The notes: generated by a model from the sequence alone, not told the origin. A DNA stretch of 33,405 nucleotides from CAZALT01 sp964485515 (GCA_964485515.1 CAZALT010000016.1:1-33405); one strand, 5' to 3'; shown: positions 15,406 through 24,630, counted from the stretch's first letter. Translations and numbers: made by a program.

Positions 15406-16746
15406 CTAGTGGACGCCGGCACGATGCGGGGCACGGTCGGCTCCTTGCCGACGTGGGTCGCGTGCCGGTCTGCCTGACACCAGCACCAGGTACAGGAGGA
15501 TCACGCCTGCGAAGGTCACGGTCTGAAGCGACGGGTTGAACGTGGTGGCGAGCAGCAGCGGAGCGATGCTGCCGATCAGGCAGGCCCGTACGGAGGGCTG
15601 CTCGGTGTCGCCCACCCGCCACGCGCGCCGCAGTCCAACGAAGAGGAACGCGCCGAGCGCGGCCGCACCGAGAACGCCCAGGTCGACCAGGACCTCGATC
15701 CACATGTTGTCGAGGTTGGACGAGTTCGCTCCGGCATAGACGCTCGGCACCGCGAGGCGCTGTCCGGTGTAGAAGCCGTGTCCGTACCAGAGCTGATCCG
15801 GGACGACCTCGATGGCGAGCGACCACTGTTCGGTGCGTCCGGTCAGCGTCGCGACCTGATCGGCGGTCTGGCCCCGATACATGAACTCCGTCAGCGGCGC
15901 GTTGACGAAGAGCATCACGACAGCTCCGACCGCGATGCCCACGAGCCCGACTCCGACGACGTCTGGCCGCCGCCCTCTCCGCTCCACCAGGAGAGCGAGC
16001 GCCAATCCCACCACCGCTACGACGAGTGCCAGCCGAGTTCGGGCGAGCAGCATCTCACCGACGTAGAGCGCCGCCAGGGCGCTTCGAGCGAGAGGGCCGG
16101 ACGCCCACTGCGGACCGAATCGGGTGAGGAGGCACACGAGGCCGACCGCGGCGATCAGCCCGAGCATGTTCGGATGGATGGCCACGAACACCCCTCGCAG
16201 CCGTTCCGTGCCGCCCCCGGTGACGTCGAAGGCCCGACCGGGCGCCACGAGCACACCGACCGGGACGCTGAGCAGCACCAGAGCGATGAACGAGCCGAGC
16301 CCGTTGAGTCCACCTTGGATGCTCCGGTATCGCCGCGTCAGGGCGATGACGGCGAGGTACTGGACGGCGAGCGCACTCGCCTTGGCCAGGGTGAGCAACG
16401 GACGCTCCGACCACAGGAAGGACGCGATCGCCACCCCGACGAAGGCGAGGCCGAGCACCTCGACGCGATCCAGCCCTCTCTTGAGGGGTGGATGACTCGC
16501 TATTCCGACCATGAGCAGAGCCAGCGGAAGTCCGAACCGGCCGAGATCGTGGAGCGCGAGGCCTGACGAGACGGAGATCGACTCGACCTCCTCGCGCGTG
16601 CGCATCACGGTGAAGAGGAAGGGGGCGACGAGCGCAAGCCACAGCGCGGCGCGCGACACCTCCAGCTTCCTCGACAACACGGCGAGCAGGGCGAACGACG
16701 CCGCGCTCAGGACGGCGAGCGTCAGCAGCAGCGCATCAACGCTCAC
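15406..16746 (-). CDS. Wzy-type polymerase / O-antigen ligase family protein
   Basis: Membrane protein of 446 residues with about 12 hydrophobic segments and a large extracytoplasmic loop between residues 290 and 370. That loop contains TLTGRTEQW and WYGHGFYTGQRL, matching the signature of the O-antigen ligase / polymerase domain. It would join flipped repeat units into a chain on the outer face of the membrane, or ligate the chain to an acceptor; in a Gram-positive type cell polymerase is more likely. I chose GTG at 16746 because GGGGGAG lies 5 bases upstream; an ATG-like start at 16782 would add 12 glycine/threonine residues before the first helix. It follows the BY-kinase gene by 99 bases and precedes the flippase. 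Confidence 0.85.
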   Translation of the reverse strand: MSVDALLLTLAVLSAASFALLAVLSRKLEVSRAALWLALVAPFLFTVMRTREEVESISVSSGLALHDLGRFGLPLALLMVGIASHPPLKRGLDRVEVLGLAFVGVAIASFLWSERPLLTLAKASALAVQYLAVIALTRRYRSIQGGLNGLGSFIALVLLSVPVGVLVAPGRAFDVTGGGTERLRGVFVAIHPNMLGLIAAVGLVCLLTRFGPQWASGPLARSALAALYVGEMLLARTRLALVVAVVGLALALLVERRGRRPDVVGVGLVGIAVGAVVMLFVNAPLTEFMYRGQTADQVATLTGRTEQWSLAIEVVPDQLWYGHGFYTGQRLAVPSVYAGANSSNLDNMWIEVLVDLGVLGAAALGAFLFVGLRRAWRVGDTEQPSVRACLIGSIAPLLLATTFNPSLQTVTFAGVILLYLVLVSGRPARDPRRQGADRAPHRAGVH

Positions 16747-16845
16747 CGGTGCTCCCCCACCCGTCCGCGTACCTGTACCCAACCGGGGCGATCGGCTGGC
16801 CAGGCCCGCACGAGAACGATCTCCCGAGGACCCGATTCGGCCACG

Positions 16846-18708
16846 TCAAGCTTTCACCTGCGGGGGCAGAGACCTCGGTTCGTAGCGGCGGTAGTAGTGC
16901 TGGTAGGTCGCGTAGCGGCCGGGCTGGCGGGGGACGCCGTTGAGGACGACTCCGAAGATGCCGACGCCCACGTTGCGCAACCGGTCACAGGCCTCGGCGA
17001 GCTGGTGGGTGCGGCTCCGGCCAGGTACGGCGAGCATCACGACGCCGTCGACGAACTGCGCGATGCCGAGGACGTCGCTCACCGGCAACACCGGCGGGCA
17101 GTCGAGGAGGACGTAGTCGGCATCGCGGCTCAGTTCGAGGAGCAGGTCGCTGAGTCGACGCGACGCCAGGAGCTCGGCGGGGTTCGGAGGGATCGTCCCG
17201 GAGGGGACGAACCGGAGCGTCCGGCCCGAAGGCAGGCCGACGGTCCGAACGACGTCGGCTACGGCGATGGTTCCGAGCAACGCGTCGGCGAGGCCCGGCT
17301 CCTTCGTCTCGGCGATGTCGAAGATCTCCCCGATGGCGGGGCGACGCAGGTCGGCGGAGACGAGCACGACCGAAAGCCCGGAGTCGACGAGCGCGGCGGC
17401 AAGGTTCGACGTCACCGTCGACTTGCCTTCGGAGCCGGAAGCGCTCGTGACCGCCACCACCTGCTTGTCCTGCCCGAGGCTCGAGAACCGCAGGCTCGTC
17501 GCGAGCGTGCGATAGGCCTCGGAGTCGAGCGAGTCGGGCAGCACGAGGTGCCTGTTGGACTTGGGCAGTGCACCGAGTCGGGTGCGCTTCTTGTCGGAGT
17601 CGATGAGCACCGCGCCCATCACCGGTGCTCCGACGAGGTCTTGGATGTCGTCCGCGGCACGCAATCGGTCGTCGAGCCGGTCGACCAGGAAGGCGACACC
17701 GCACCCGAGGATCAGACCGAGGATGAAGCCCATCATCGCGTTCCTGCGCGGGGTCGGAGCAAAGGGCTGTGCGGGCAGCTTCGCCGCGGCGATCACCTCC
17801 ACATCGCCCTCGCGGACCACGCTCTCCACGTCGAACTCGCTTGCCCGGCGACGGAACTCGGTCTGCTGGTCGAGCAACGCCTCCTTCTGGTCCAAGAGGC
17901 CGTCGATGCCGTCCTGCGCGGCGTCGGAGCTCGACAGCTGCGCGGTCAGCGTGCTGATCTGCGCGTTGAGGCTGCCGATGCGACCCTCGAGGATGTTGGC
18001 TTGGTTCCGCAGGTCTGCGGCGGCAGCCGCACCGGCCTCCCCGGTCGCTTCGAGGCTGGCTGCCTGCGTGCGGAACTGGCCCTGTTGAGACGTCGCGGCG
18101 TTGCGCTGCGACTGGAGGTCGACGAGTTGGGACTGCAACGCCGTGGTGTCGGGGGGTTGGGTGGCGCCCAACGCGTAGTCGAGGGCCGCCACCCGCTCGT
18201 CGATCGCGTCGGCTGATCGACGCAGTTCGTCGGCTCGATCGCGAAGCGACCCCGAGGTTTGGCGTTGGCGGTCAGCCACGTAGACGTCGGCGTAGGCCTG
18301 GGCTGCGGCTTGTGCCACGGTCGGGTCCTGCGAGACGACCACGACGCGGACCACGTCGGTCTTGCCCACCGCGACGAACGACACCCGCGAGACCTGCCTG
18401 GCCCGTACCCCCAGTTGCTCCTTGGCGTCAGCGTCGATCTCGGGCGACTTCATCACCTCGATCTGGGTGTCGATCTCTCGCTGCGGATCCCGCACGCCCT
18501 GCGACTGCTGGAGCACCGAGCTGCTGTTCGGGTCGGTGACGCGAACCGACGCCACCGACTGGTATTGGTCGGGCTTCGACAGGCTCAACGCCAGAGCGGC
18601 GATGGTCGAGACGATGGTGACGACCGCCACGATCCACCACCGGCGCCGCAGCACATCGAGGATCCTCCGGATGTCGAAGGTGTCCTCCTGCTCAGCTGAG
18701 TCGGCCAT
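16846..18708 (-). CDS. Wzz-type chain-length / BY-kinase fusion
   Basis: Bacterial tyrosine kinase of about 620 residues that controls length and export of polysaccharide. An N-terminal cytoplasmic tail (DIRRILDVLRRRW) leads to membrane helix 1 near residues 25-43, then a long coiled-coil extracytoplasmic region of about 270 residues rich in A, Q, D and R, and a second helix (GFILGLILGCGVAFLVD). The ATPase domain follows: Walker A ASGSEGKSTVTSNLA near residue 425, VVLVSADLRRP as Walker A', and YVLLDCPPVLPVSD as Walker B. The first aspartate of the usual Walker A' (DxDxR) is serine here. The C-terminus carries a cluster of five tyrosines, YATYQHYYRRY, the usual autophosphorylation site. Start ATG at 18708 has GAGG just upstream; a GTG at 18747 would add 13 residues. 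First gene of the seven-gene minus-strand operon. Confidence 0.93.
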   Translation of the reverse strand: MADSAEQEDTFDIRRILDVLRRRWWIVAVVTIVSTIAALALSLSKPDQYQSVASVRVTDPNSSSVLQQSQGVRDPQREIDTQIEVMKSPEIDADAKEQLGVRARQVSRVSFVAVGKTDVVRVVVVSQDPTVAQAAAQAYADVYVADRQRQTSGSLRDRADELRRSADAIDERVAALDYALGATQPPDTTALQSQLVDLQSQRNAATSQQGQFRTQAASLEATGEAGAAAAADLRNQANILEGRIGSLNAQISTLTAQLSSSDAAQDGIDGLLDQKEALLDQQTEFRRRASEFDVESVVREGDVEVIAAAKLPAQPFAPTPRRNAMMGFILGLILGCGVAFLVDRLDDRLRAADDIQDLVGAPVMGAVLIDSDKKRTRLGALPKSNRHLVLPDSLDSEAYRTLATSLRFSSLGQDKQVVAVTSASGSEGKSTVTSNLAAALVDSGLSVVLVSADLRRPAIGEIFDIAETKEPGLADALLGTIAVADVVRTVGLPSGRTLRFVPSGTIPPNPAELLASRRLSDLLLELSRDADYVLLDCPPVLPVSDVLGIAQFVDGVVMLAVPGRSRTHQLAEACDRLRNVGVGIFGVVLNGVPRQPGRYATYQHYYRRYEPRSLPPQVKA

Positions 18709-18798
18709 GCCACCTCGTTGTCGTGCATCGGGTGCGCCGACGACCACGACCGAAGCTCTCGAGTCGACCCCGCCAACGCCAGTCGCGTTCGCCGAGGT

Positions 18799-18828
18799 AC
18801 CGTACTCGTCAGTTGGCGGAGGAGTCCA
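18799..18828 (-). promoter_or_regulatory. Candidate promoter of the minus-strand glycan operon
   Basis: Read on the minus strand: TGGACT (18828-18823), an 18-base spacer, then TACGGT (18804-18799), which fits TANNNT. It lies about 90 bases before the start of the BY-kinase gene in the divergent gap with the DUF4012 gene. Promoter match is moderate. Confidence 0.35.
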
Positions 18829-18919
18829 CGCGTGGGTGTGACGACACCACCTTGGTCACCTGTCGGTCTTCTCGACGGAGCACCGGTACCGCCACCCTCG
18901 CCGAAAGGGTTCGACATCC

Positions 18920-21142
18920 GTGCCGTTGCGCCCCCCTCGTCACACCGATCTCGTCATCGTCGGCGCGGTTCTCGTCGTCTCGCTGGTCATCGACCTGGAG
19001 GGGGATCTCGGTGTCATCGCTGCCTTGTGGCGGGCCTCGTGGATCGCCTTGGTTGCCTTGGCGGGGCGCGAGGCCGACCGCCGATCCCTGATCGTCCTCG
19101 CGGTGGTCGCGCTTGTTGTCGGCCAGGACCTCGGGCTGCTGGCCGCCACGTCGTGCGCTGCCGGCGCCGTGGTCCTGGCACTCGCCCAGCCGCGACCTGA
19201 CGCCAGTTGGCGCCACCCGCTCGGCGCGGCCACCGGTGGTCTCGGCGCGTTGGCGTTGTGCCATCAGTCGTCGTTGCTGTCGCCTTGGGGGCAGGTCCTC
19301 GCCAGCGTCGCGGCGACCACCGCCGTGCTCTGCACCGCGTACGGCCATCTCCGCGGATCTCGAAGGCAGAAGGTGCACCGCGTCGCACTCGTCGCGGTCG
19401 GTTCCGTCGGTCTCGTCCTGGTGGTCGGCGGCCTGGCCACGTTGCAGGCCCGCAGCACGTTGGGCTCCGCGGCGGCGAGCACCGAGCTCGCCCTGGACCT
19501 GGCCCGCTCGGGCGAGATCGACGATGCCGTCACGACGTTCGAGTCGGCGGAACGTTCCTTCGCCCGCAGCCACGATCAGCTGACCGACATCTGGACGCTT
19601 CCCGCCCGGGCCATCCCAGTCGTCGGCGACAACCTGTCGGCCGGGGCCGACGCGTCAGCCATCGGACGGGATCTCGCGGCGTCTGCCGTCGTGCTCGGCG
19701 TCGACGGCGACTACCAGTCGCTTCGGTTCGTCGACGGGACCCTCGACCTCGAGTCCGTCGAGGCGATGACGCCCGCCGTGCAACAGGCCCGTGCGGACAT
19801 CGATCAGGCTGCGGCGGACCTCGCCGCCATCGACCGCACCTGGCTGCTCGGCCCGACCACCGACCAGCTCGACGCGCTCACCGAGGAGCTGGCCGGCGCC
19901 CGACGTGACGTGATCGACGCCGCCGAGCTGCTCACCGCGCTTCCGGTCATGCTCGGGGCCGATCGTCCCACGCACTGGTACGTCATGTTCACCCAACCCG
20001 CCGAGGCCCGCTATGCAGGGGGCTTCGTCGCCGAGTACTCGCTGCTCCGGGCCGAGGGCGGCACCATCACGAGGATCGAGAGCGGCAACTCGTGGGATCT
20101 GAACGACGTCCCGGGTGACCGCACCCTCGACATGCCCGACTGGTACATCTCCCGCTACCGGCGCTACCACCCGGATCGCTACTTCCAGAACCACACCGCC
20201 AGCCCCGATCTGCCGACCAACGCTGAGGTGGTCGCGCAGCTCGCTCCCCAAGTGGGCCTACCGCCGATCGATGGGGTCATCTCCATCGATCCCGCCGGGC
20301 TTGCGGCGCTAATCGAGGTGACCGACCCGATCATCGTGCCCGGCATCGCCGAACCGCTCACGGCGGAGAACGCCGAGCGCTACCTGTACATCGACCAGTA
20401 CACGAACGCCACCGAACGGGTTCGGCGCGACGATCTGCTCCATCGCGCGGGCGACGCCGCCTTCGACGCGTTGCTGTCCGGCGAGACGCCCGGTCCCGGA
20501 GCGGTCGCCCGCATCCTCGGCCCGGCGGTCGCCGGCGGGCACCTCGCGCTCACCAGCCTCGATCCGGTGACGAACGCCGCTCTCGACACCGTCGGCATCA
20601 GCGGCAGGTTCTCCCCACCCGACACGGGCGACTGGGTCTCCGTGCGCTGGGCGAGCTCGGAACCGTCCAAGCTCGACACCTACCTCGAGCGCGACCTGCG
20701 GTACGACGTCGATGTAGACGCTGGTGGCCGCCTGACCGCGACGGCCACGGTCACGCTGCGCAACGCCGCTCCGGAGGGACTTCCCGACTACGTGACGCAG
20801 AGCATCACGGGGTTGCCGCCGGCATCGATCGCCCTACAGGTCAGCCTCTACAGTCCGCAGGTCGTCGAGTCGGTCACCATCGACGGCGAGCCCGCCAAGG
20901 CGGGTGAGCTTCGGGAGCCTTGGGCCAACACCTTCACCTTGCCCGTGGTCATACCCCGCGGCGAGCAGCGGGTGCTCGTGTTCGAGCTCGACGGCGTGCT
21001 GCGCGGCGACGACGCCCGAGTGACCGTCATCCCGCAACCGGCGTACAGGCCGATGACGGCCACGGTCACGATGCGCGGCCCGTTCGACACGGTTCGAGGA
21101 AGCTCGGATGCCCTCGACGAGCCGATCACGTTCGGGTCCTGA
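18920..21142 (+). CDS. DUF4012 domain membrane protein
   Basis: A 740-residue protein with about five hydrophobic segments in the first 180 residues and a large domain outside the membrane. The N-terminal region resembles multi-pass membrane proteins; one more helix (VALVAVGSVGLVLVVGGLA) precedes the external part. From about residue 250 the protein matches the DUF4012 type found near exopolysaccharide genes in actinobacteria: RPTHWYVMFTQPAEARYAGGF, SGNSWDLNDVPGD and a long beta-rich C-terminus. DUF4012 proteins have no proven activity that I know. GTG at 18920 is the first in-frame start before the first helix, with GAAAGGG about 12 bases upstream. It is divergent from the BY-kinase operon and is followed by the SLH protein on the same strand. 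A part in assembly or attachment of the glycan is a guess from location. Confidence 0.85.
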   Translation: MPLRPPRHTDLVIVGAVLVVSLVIDLEGDLGVIAALWRASWIALVALAGREADRRSLIVLAVVALVVGQDLGLLAATSCAAGAVVLALAQPRPDASWRHPLGAATGGLGALALCHQSSLLSPWGQVLASVAATTAVLCTAYGHLRGSRRQKVHRVALVAVGSVGLVLVVGGLATLQARSTLGSAAASTELALDLARSGEIDDAVTTFESAERSFARSHDQLTDIWTLPARAIPVVGDNLSAGADASAIGRDLAASAVVLGVDGDYQSLRFVDGTLDLESVEAMTPAVQQARADIDQAAADLAAIDRTWLLGPTTDQLDALTEELAGARRDVIDAAELLTALPVMLGADRPTHWYVMFTQPAEARYAGGFVAEYSLLRAEGGTITRIESGNSWDLNDVPGDRTLDMPDWYISRYRRYHPDRYFQNHTASPDLPTNAEVVAQLAPQVGLPPIDGVISIDPAGLAALIEVTDPIIVPGIAEPLTAENAERYLYIDQYTNATERVRRDDLLHRAGDAAFDALLSGETPGPGAVARILGPAVAGGHLALTSLDPVTNAALDTVGISGRFSPPDTGDWVSVRWASSEPSKLDTYLERDLRYDVDVDAGGRLTATATVTLRNAAPEGLPDYVTQSITGLPPASIALQVSLYSPQVVESVTIDGEPAKAGELREPWANTFTLPVVIPRGEQRVLVFELDGVLRGDDARVTVIPQPAYRPMTATVTMRGPFDTVRGSSDALDEPITFGS

Positions 21143-21177
21143 CGACGTCGCCTTCCCCGCCGACCCCGACGGAACCC

Positions 21178-21206
21178 TTGGGTCAGGTGGCGACCGATGC
21201 TACTTT
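21178..21206 (+). promoter_or_regulatory. Candidate promoter of the SLH gene
   Basis: TTGGGT at 21178-21183, a 17-base spacer and TACTTT at 21201-21206. It is followed by an AT-rich run and leaves an untranslated leader of about 70 bases before the ATG at 21283. Confidence 0.4.
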
Positions 21207-21267
21207 TCTTCGATCTAATCCGGTTCCAGCCGGCGGCATCGGTCACCTGTAGGCGGGTGGCGGTCTC

Positions 21268-21275
21268 AGGGAGGA
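21268..21275 (+). promoter_or_regulatory. Strong ribosome site of the SLH gene
   Basis: AGGGAGGA, 7 bases before ATG 21283, one of the strongest Shine-Dalgarno matches in the window. Confidence 0.7.
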
Positions 21276-21282
21276 CTCCTTC

Positions 21283-22317
21283 ATGCAACGCAGCCCGGCG
21301 CTTGTGCGACGTCTCGTGGCAGCCACTGCCTTGCTCGCCACCGTGTTCACCGGGTCTGCGCTTCCCGCGGCCGGGTTCGAGCCGCCGTACGCTCCGACGT
21401 TCCCCGATGTCCCCAAGACCCACACCTTCTACGCGCAGATCGAGTGGTTGGTCGCCGAGGACATCACCACCGGCTTCAGCGACGGCACCTTCCGGCCATC
21501 GTCGCCGCTCACCCGCCAGGCCATCGCCGCCTTCATCTACCGCTACGAGGAGGGCAGCAAGGCTCCGAGAGCGTGCAACTCGGCGCCGTTCACCGACGTA
21601 CCGAAGAACCATCAGTTCTGCGGGCAGATCAAGTGGGCCAAGGACAAGGGCGTCGTCCAGGGATACCCGGACGGCTCGTTCCGTCCCACCGGAACGGTGG
21701 CACGCCAAGGTCTCGTCGTGTTCCTCTACCGCCTCGCTGGTTCGCCCAACGGGGCAAACCCGAGCTGTCCCACCAAGCCGTTCTCTGACGTCGCCACCAG
21801 CCACGCGTTCTGCGGTGAGATCCGGTGGGCCAAGCAGACCGGCGTCGTGAAGGGCTTCACCGACGGCACGTTCAAGCCATCTCGACCGGTCACCCGTCAG
21901 GCGTTCGCCTCGAACCTCTACAACTACGACGACCTGTTCGGCGTCTCGTCCATGGCGGCCCTCGGTGCCGACCCCGACGATGTGGTTTCGGGGCCGACCG
22001 ACCGATCACCTGCGGCCGAGGGATCCTCCGACGGCGTCTCCCCGACCGGGCAGTCGGACCCGGGCACCGCTCCCGGCGATGCGGGGACGACCGGGGCCGC
22101 ATCCAGCGAGGACGCGGGGACGGTTCCCGGCCCGAGCGAGGATGCGGCAAGCGCGACCGCCGTGGACACCCCCACCGTGGTGGCCACGGGCAACGCCGAC
22201 GGCTTCACGCTCCCACTCACCGGCAGCAACATCGCCGGCGTCGTGATCGTGGCCCTGTTGCTGGTTGGAGGCGGCGTGCTCCTCGTGGTGGCCACCCGCC
22301 GGCGGCACAGCAGCTAG
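21283..22317 (+). CDS. Secreted SLH-repeat protein with LPLTG wall-sorting signal
   Basis: Exported surface protein of 344 residues. A Sec signal peptide (residues 1-31, ending SALPAAG) is followed by three S-layer-homology-like repeats of about 65 residues: FPDVPKTHTFYAQIEWL (40-56), FTDVPKNHQFCGQIKWA (103-119) and FSDVATSHAFCGEIRWA (168-184), each followed by a GF/GYxDGTF/SFxP box. Repeats 2 and 3 each have a cysteine pair (98/113, 162/177), suggesting disulfides. A linker of about 80 residues rich in A, T, S, G and D follows. The C-terminus is LPLTG (310-314), a hydrophobic helix and a basic tail (RRRHSS), a standard sortase signal. SLH domains normally bind pyruvylated wall polymer without a covalent link, so the combination is unusual. 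It follows the DUF4012 gene by 140 bases with its own promoter and strong ribosome site. Role: probably tethers or displays wall-linked glycan partners. Confidence 0.9.
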   Translation: MQRSPALVRRLVAATALLATVFTGSALPAAGFEPPYAPTFPDVPKTHTFYAQIEWLVAEDITTGFSDGTFRPSSPLTRQAIAAFIYRYEEGSKAPRACNSAPFTDVPKNHQFCGQIKWAKDKGVVQGYPDGSFRPTGTVARQGLVVFLYRLAGSPNGANPSCPTKPFSDVATSHAFCGEIRWAKQTGVVKGFTDGTFKPSRPVTRQAFASNLYNYDDLFGVSSMAALGADPDDVVSGPTDRSPAAEGSSDGVSPTGQSDPGTAPGDAGTTGAASSEDAGTVPGPSEDAASATAVDTPTVVATGNADGFTLPLTGSNIAGVVIVALLLVGGGVLLVVATRRRHSS

Positions 22318-22362
22318 CACGGGCTTCCTCCCGCGCGCCGGTCCGGGGCTCACCGACCGCGA

Positions 22363-22391
22363 CGTCCCGGTCGATCGCGTCCCGGTCGATC
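22363..22391. repeat. 15-base-period tandem duplication
   Basis: Two copies of CGTCCCGGTCGATC, at 22363-22376 and 22378-22391, in the gap between the SLH gene and the first glycosylphosphotransferase gene. The second touches the stop codon of the latter. Confidence 0.7.
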
Positions 22392-23988
22392 AGTAGGCGC
22401 CGTTGGCGCGGACCATGGCATTGACGGTCTTGAGCAGGATCACGGCGTCGAGGGCCAACGACCAGTTGTCGACGTAGTACACGTCGAGACGAACCGATTC
22501 GTCCCACGACAGATCCGATCGTCCGTTCACCTGCCACAACCCCGTGATCCCCGGCCGCACGGCCAGGCGGCGGCGCACGACATCGTCGTATTCGGCCACC
22601 TCGTAGACCGGGTGCGGACGAGGCCCGACCAGTGACATCGAGCCGCCGATCACGTTGAAGAGCTGCGGGAGCTCGTCGAGCGAGAACCGACGCAGCCACC
22701 TACCCACCGGTGTGACCCGCGGATCGTCGTGCACCTTGAAGATGACCCCGTCGGTGTCTTTCTGATCGATCAGCGCACTGCGCTGCATCTCGGCGTCGGC
22801 GCGCATCGATCGGAACTTCAGCATCGGGAACGACTGACCGTCCCGCCCGCCGCGATCCTGTTTGAACAGCACCGGGCCCGATGTGGTGAGCCTGACGGCG
22901 AGGGCCACCGCGACCAGGACCGGGGTCAGGACGACGATGAGCACGGCGGCCACGACCACGTCGAACACCCGCTTGAGGACATGTCTCCCGCGGCTGAACC
23001 GCGGCTCGTCGACGTGGAGCAACGGCAGCCCAGCGACCGGGTTGACGCGGATACGTGGACCGGCGATGTCGGCGATCGCCGGGGCCACCACGAGCTCGAC
23101 GTCGCTGTCGGAAAGGTCCCACGCGAGGCGCCGAAGTGCACCGTCGGACAACACCGATGTGTCCGCGATGGCGATCACGTCGACATCGTTGGTCTCGACG
23201 ACCCATGCGACGTCGGCGGGACCCCCGAAGACGGGGACGACGTCGCCCCCGATGGCCAGGTCGCCACCGGTCGCGTCCGGGATGCACGCGCCGGCCACGG
23301 CGTAGCCGGCGACGGTCGACCGGTTGAAGTGGACGGCGAGGTTCGCCACGCTGTCGTCGGTTCCCACGATGAGCACATGACGCAGCGCACGACCTTCGCT
23401 GCGGATGCGGTGCAGGTACCGACGCCACAGGGCCCGAGACAGCGTCGTGACCAGCACGATGAGCGCGACCGAGCCGAACAGGAAGACGCGAGCGATCTCC
23501 GACTCGACGGCGTAGGCCACGATGGCCAGGACGGCGATCAGGTGCACGCCGCTGTTGAGGATGCGGCGGAACTCATCGACGCCCACCGCACCCAGGATCT
23601 GGTTGTCGTAGGCCCCCCTCAGGGCGAGCAGAGGGATCCACAGCGCGGTGATGATCAGGCCGACCACCGGGTAGGTCCAACCGGTGTGCGACGGCATGCC
23701 GGTTGCCGTGACGGCCACTCCGGCGATCAGGGCCGCGGCGAGCGCCACGGCGACATCGCTGACGGCGACGAATCGGCGGTAGCGACGCTGCCATCGCCGC
23801 GCCGAGCGCAGAACCGGCCTGGCTGTGGCCCTGATCGCCGGAGTGGCCGCAGCGCCAGCGGTGGCGGTTCTCGATGGCGGTCGGGCCTCGGGCGATGGCG
23901 TGGCCGACCGATCGGCAGCGACCTCACGGCGTTCGTTCGTGGTCGTGGCAGGGTCCGCTTCTCGCCTGCCTTCCGCCACGTCGGTCAT
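22390..23988 (-). CDS. Polyprenyl-phosphate glycosylphosphotransferase, copy 1
   Basis: Initiating enzyme that transfers a sugar 1-phosphate from a nucleotide sugar to undecaprenyl phosphate. About 532 residues with a 70-residue charged/Ala-rich N-terminal tail, four membrane helices, a Rossmann-like domain (VLIVGTDDSVANLAVHF), a further helix and the C-terminal catalytic domain. The catalytic marks are VLFKQDRGGRDGQSFPMLKFRSM, the Lys/Arg pocket, VTPVGRWLRRFSLDELPQLFNVI with the DE pair, MSLVGPRPHPV and RPGITGLWQVNGRSDLSWDE. The chain ends NAMVRANGAY, a conserved C-terminus shared with copy 2. ATG at 23988 has GAGGTGG about 8 bases upstream; GTG at 24000 is in frame but has no room for a ribosome site. 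It is paralogous to the gene at 24624-26159 on the same strand, with a PqqD-like gene between. Confidence 0.93.
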   Translation of the reverse strand: MTDVAEGRREADPATTTNERREVAADRSATPSPEARPPSRTATAGAAATPAIRATARPVLRSARRWQRRYRRFVAVSDVAVALAAALIAGVAVTATGMPSHTGWTYPVVGLIITALWIPLLALRGAYDNQILGAVGVDEFRRILNSGVHLIAVLAIVAYAVESEIARVFLFGSVALIVLVTTLSRALWRRYLHRIRSEGRALRHVLIVGTDDSVANLAVHFNRSTVAGYAVAGACIPDATGGDLAIGGDVVPVFGGPADVAWVVETNDVDVIAIADTSVLSDGALRRLAWDLSDSDVELVVAPAIADIAGPRIRVNPVAGLPLLHVDEPRFSRGRHVLKRVFDVVVAAVLIVVLTPVLVAVALAVRLTTSGPVLFKQDRGGRDGQSFPMLKFRSMRADAEMQRSALIDQKDTDGVIFKVHDDPRVTPVGRWLRRFSLDELPQLFNVIGGSMSLVGPRPHPVYEVAEYDDVVRRRLAVRPGITGLWQVNGRSDLSWDESVRLDVYYVDNWSLALDAVILLKTVNAMVRANGAY

Positions 23989-24327
23989 CGGGTTCGCCAC
24001 CTCACATCGGCCTCACAGGAGTGCCGTGAGGCTGGTGCATCGCTGCAGCATCCTCTTCCACCCAGAGACCTCCGAAACGACAACACGCCCAGGAGGGGCT
24101 CCGGTCGATGTTCATCGGTCATCCGCCGGCGGAGTCCTGGTTGCTTCGTCTGGGACGCTAGATGACCGGTGCCCCAACGGCCAGTGAAAGGTCGTCGGTG
24201 AGTACCGGACGACGAACATGGCTCGGTCGATGCACGATCACCGCCGCGCCGCACCACCCGGGCGCGGTGGCCGTCCGCCCCCCGTTGCTTCCTTGCCCCC
24301 GTCGGGTTCGGCCGCGAACATGCGGCG
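23989..24327. other. Intergenic region between glycosylphosphotransferase 1 and PqqD-like gene 2
   Basis: This 339-base region separates a minus-strand start from a plus-strand start. It contains an inverted repeat (GCCTCAC at 24010-24016, GTGAGGC at 24026-24032) 22 bases before the first gene. No Shine-Dalgarno precedes the PqqD-like ATG. No convincing protein or RNA gene is visible. Confidence 0.45.
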
Positions 24328-24630
24328 ATGGACATCCGCCTGGTCGCCCCCGTCACCGGCGGTTCGCGCATCGTCCGTGCCGATGGGATCGCATTGGAGG
24401 AGATCGACGGCCGGATGTGGCTAGCCGACGGAGAGACCGGTGAGCGGACCGAGCTCAGCCCTGCCGGTGCGGTGCTGTGGGCCGAGCTCGATGGCACCCG
24501 GCAGCTCGACGACATCTCCGAGAGCCTCGGGTTGCCCGTGGCCGACACGATCGAGTTCATCCGGCGACTCCGCGCCAACGGTGTCGCTGGCGATGCCGAG
24601 CCGACCGAGACCGAGACCGAGCGTCAGTAG
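24328..24630 (+). CDS. Small PqqD-like protein
   Basis: A 100-residue protein. Residues 5-88 follow the PqqD / RRE pattern: two beta hairpins (IRLVAPVTGG, MWLADGETGERTELSPAGAVLWAELDG), then helices TRQLDDISESLGLPVADTIEFIRRL and a closing hydrophilic end. The final residues are a Thr-Glu repeat from an ACCGAG triplication. It is the shortest of three PqqD-like proteins in the window. No Shine-Dalgarno is clear; GAACAT at 24316-24321 ends six bases before the ATG, a weak -10 element that would make it leaderless. The last 7 bases overlap the convergent end of the second glycosylphosphotransferase gene. It probably recognises a short peptide or protein segment; no partner enzyme is adjacent. Confidence 0.7.
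   Translation: MDIRLVAPVTGGSRIVRADGIALEEIDGRMWLADGETGERTELSPAGAVLWAELDGTRQLDDISESLGLPVADTIEFIRRLRANGVAGDAEPTETETERQ

Noticed and set aside
16897..18216. 439-codon plus-strand frame opposite the BY-kinase
   Set aside because: Shadow frame; the minus-strand product carries complete kinase motifs.
21207..21267. Riboswitch in the SLH gene leader
   Set aside because: The leader is about 70 bases and GC-rich, but no known riboswitch core could be matched.
22729..24165. 478-codon plus-strand frame opposite glycosylphosphotransferase 1
   Set aside because: Asp/His/Gly/Arg-rich shadow; the opposite strand encodes a full catalytic domain.
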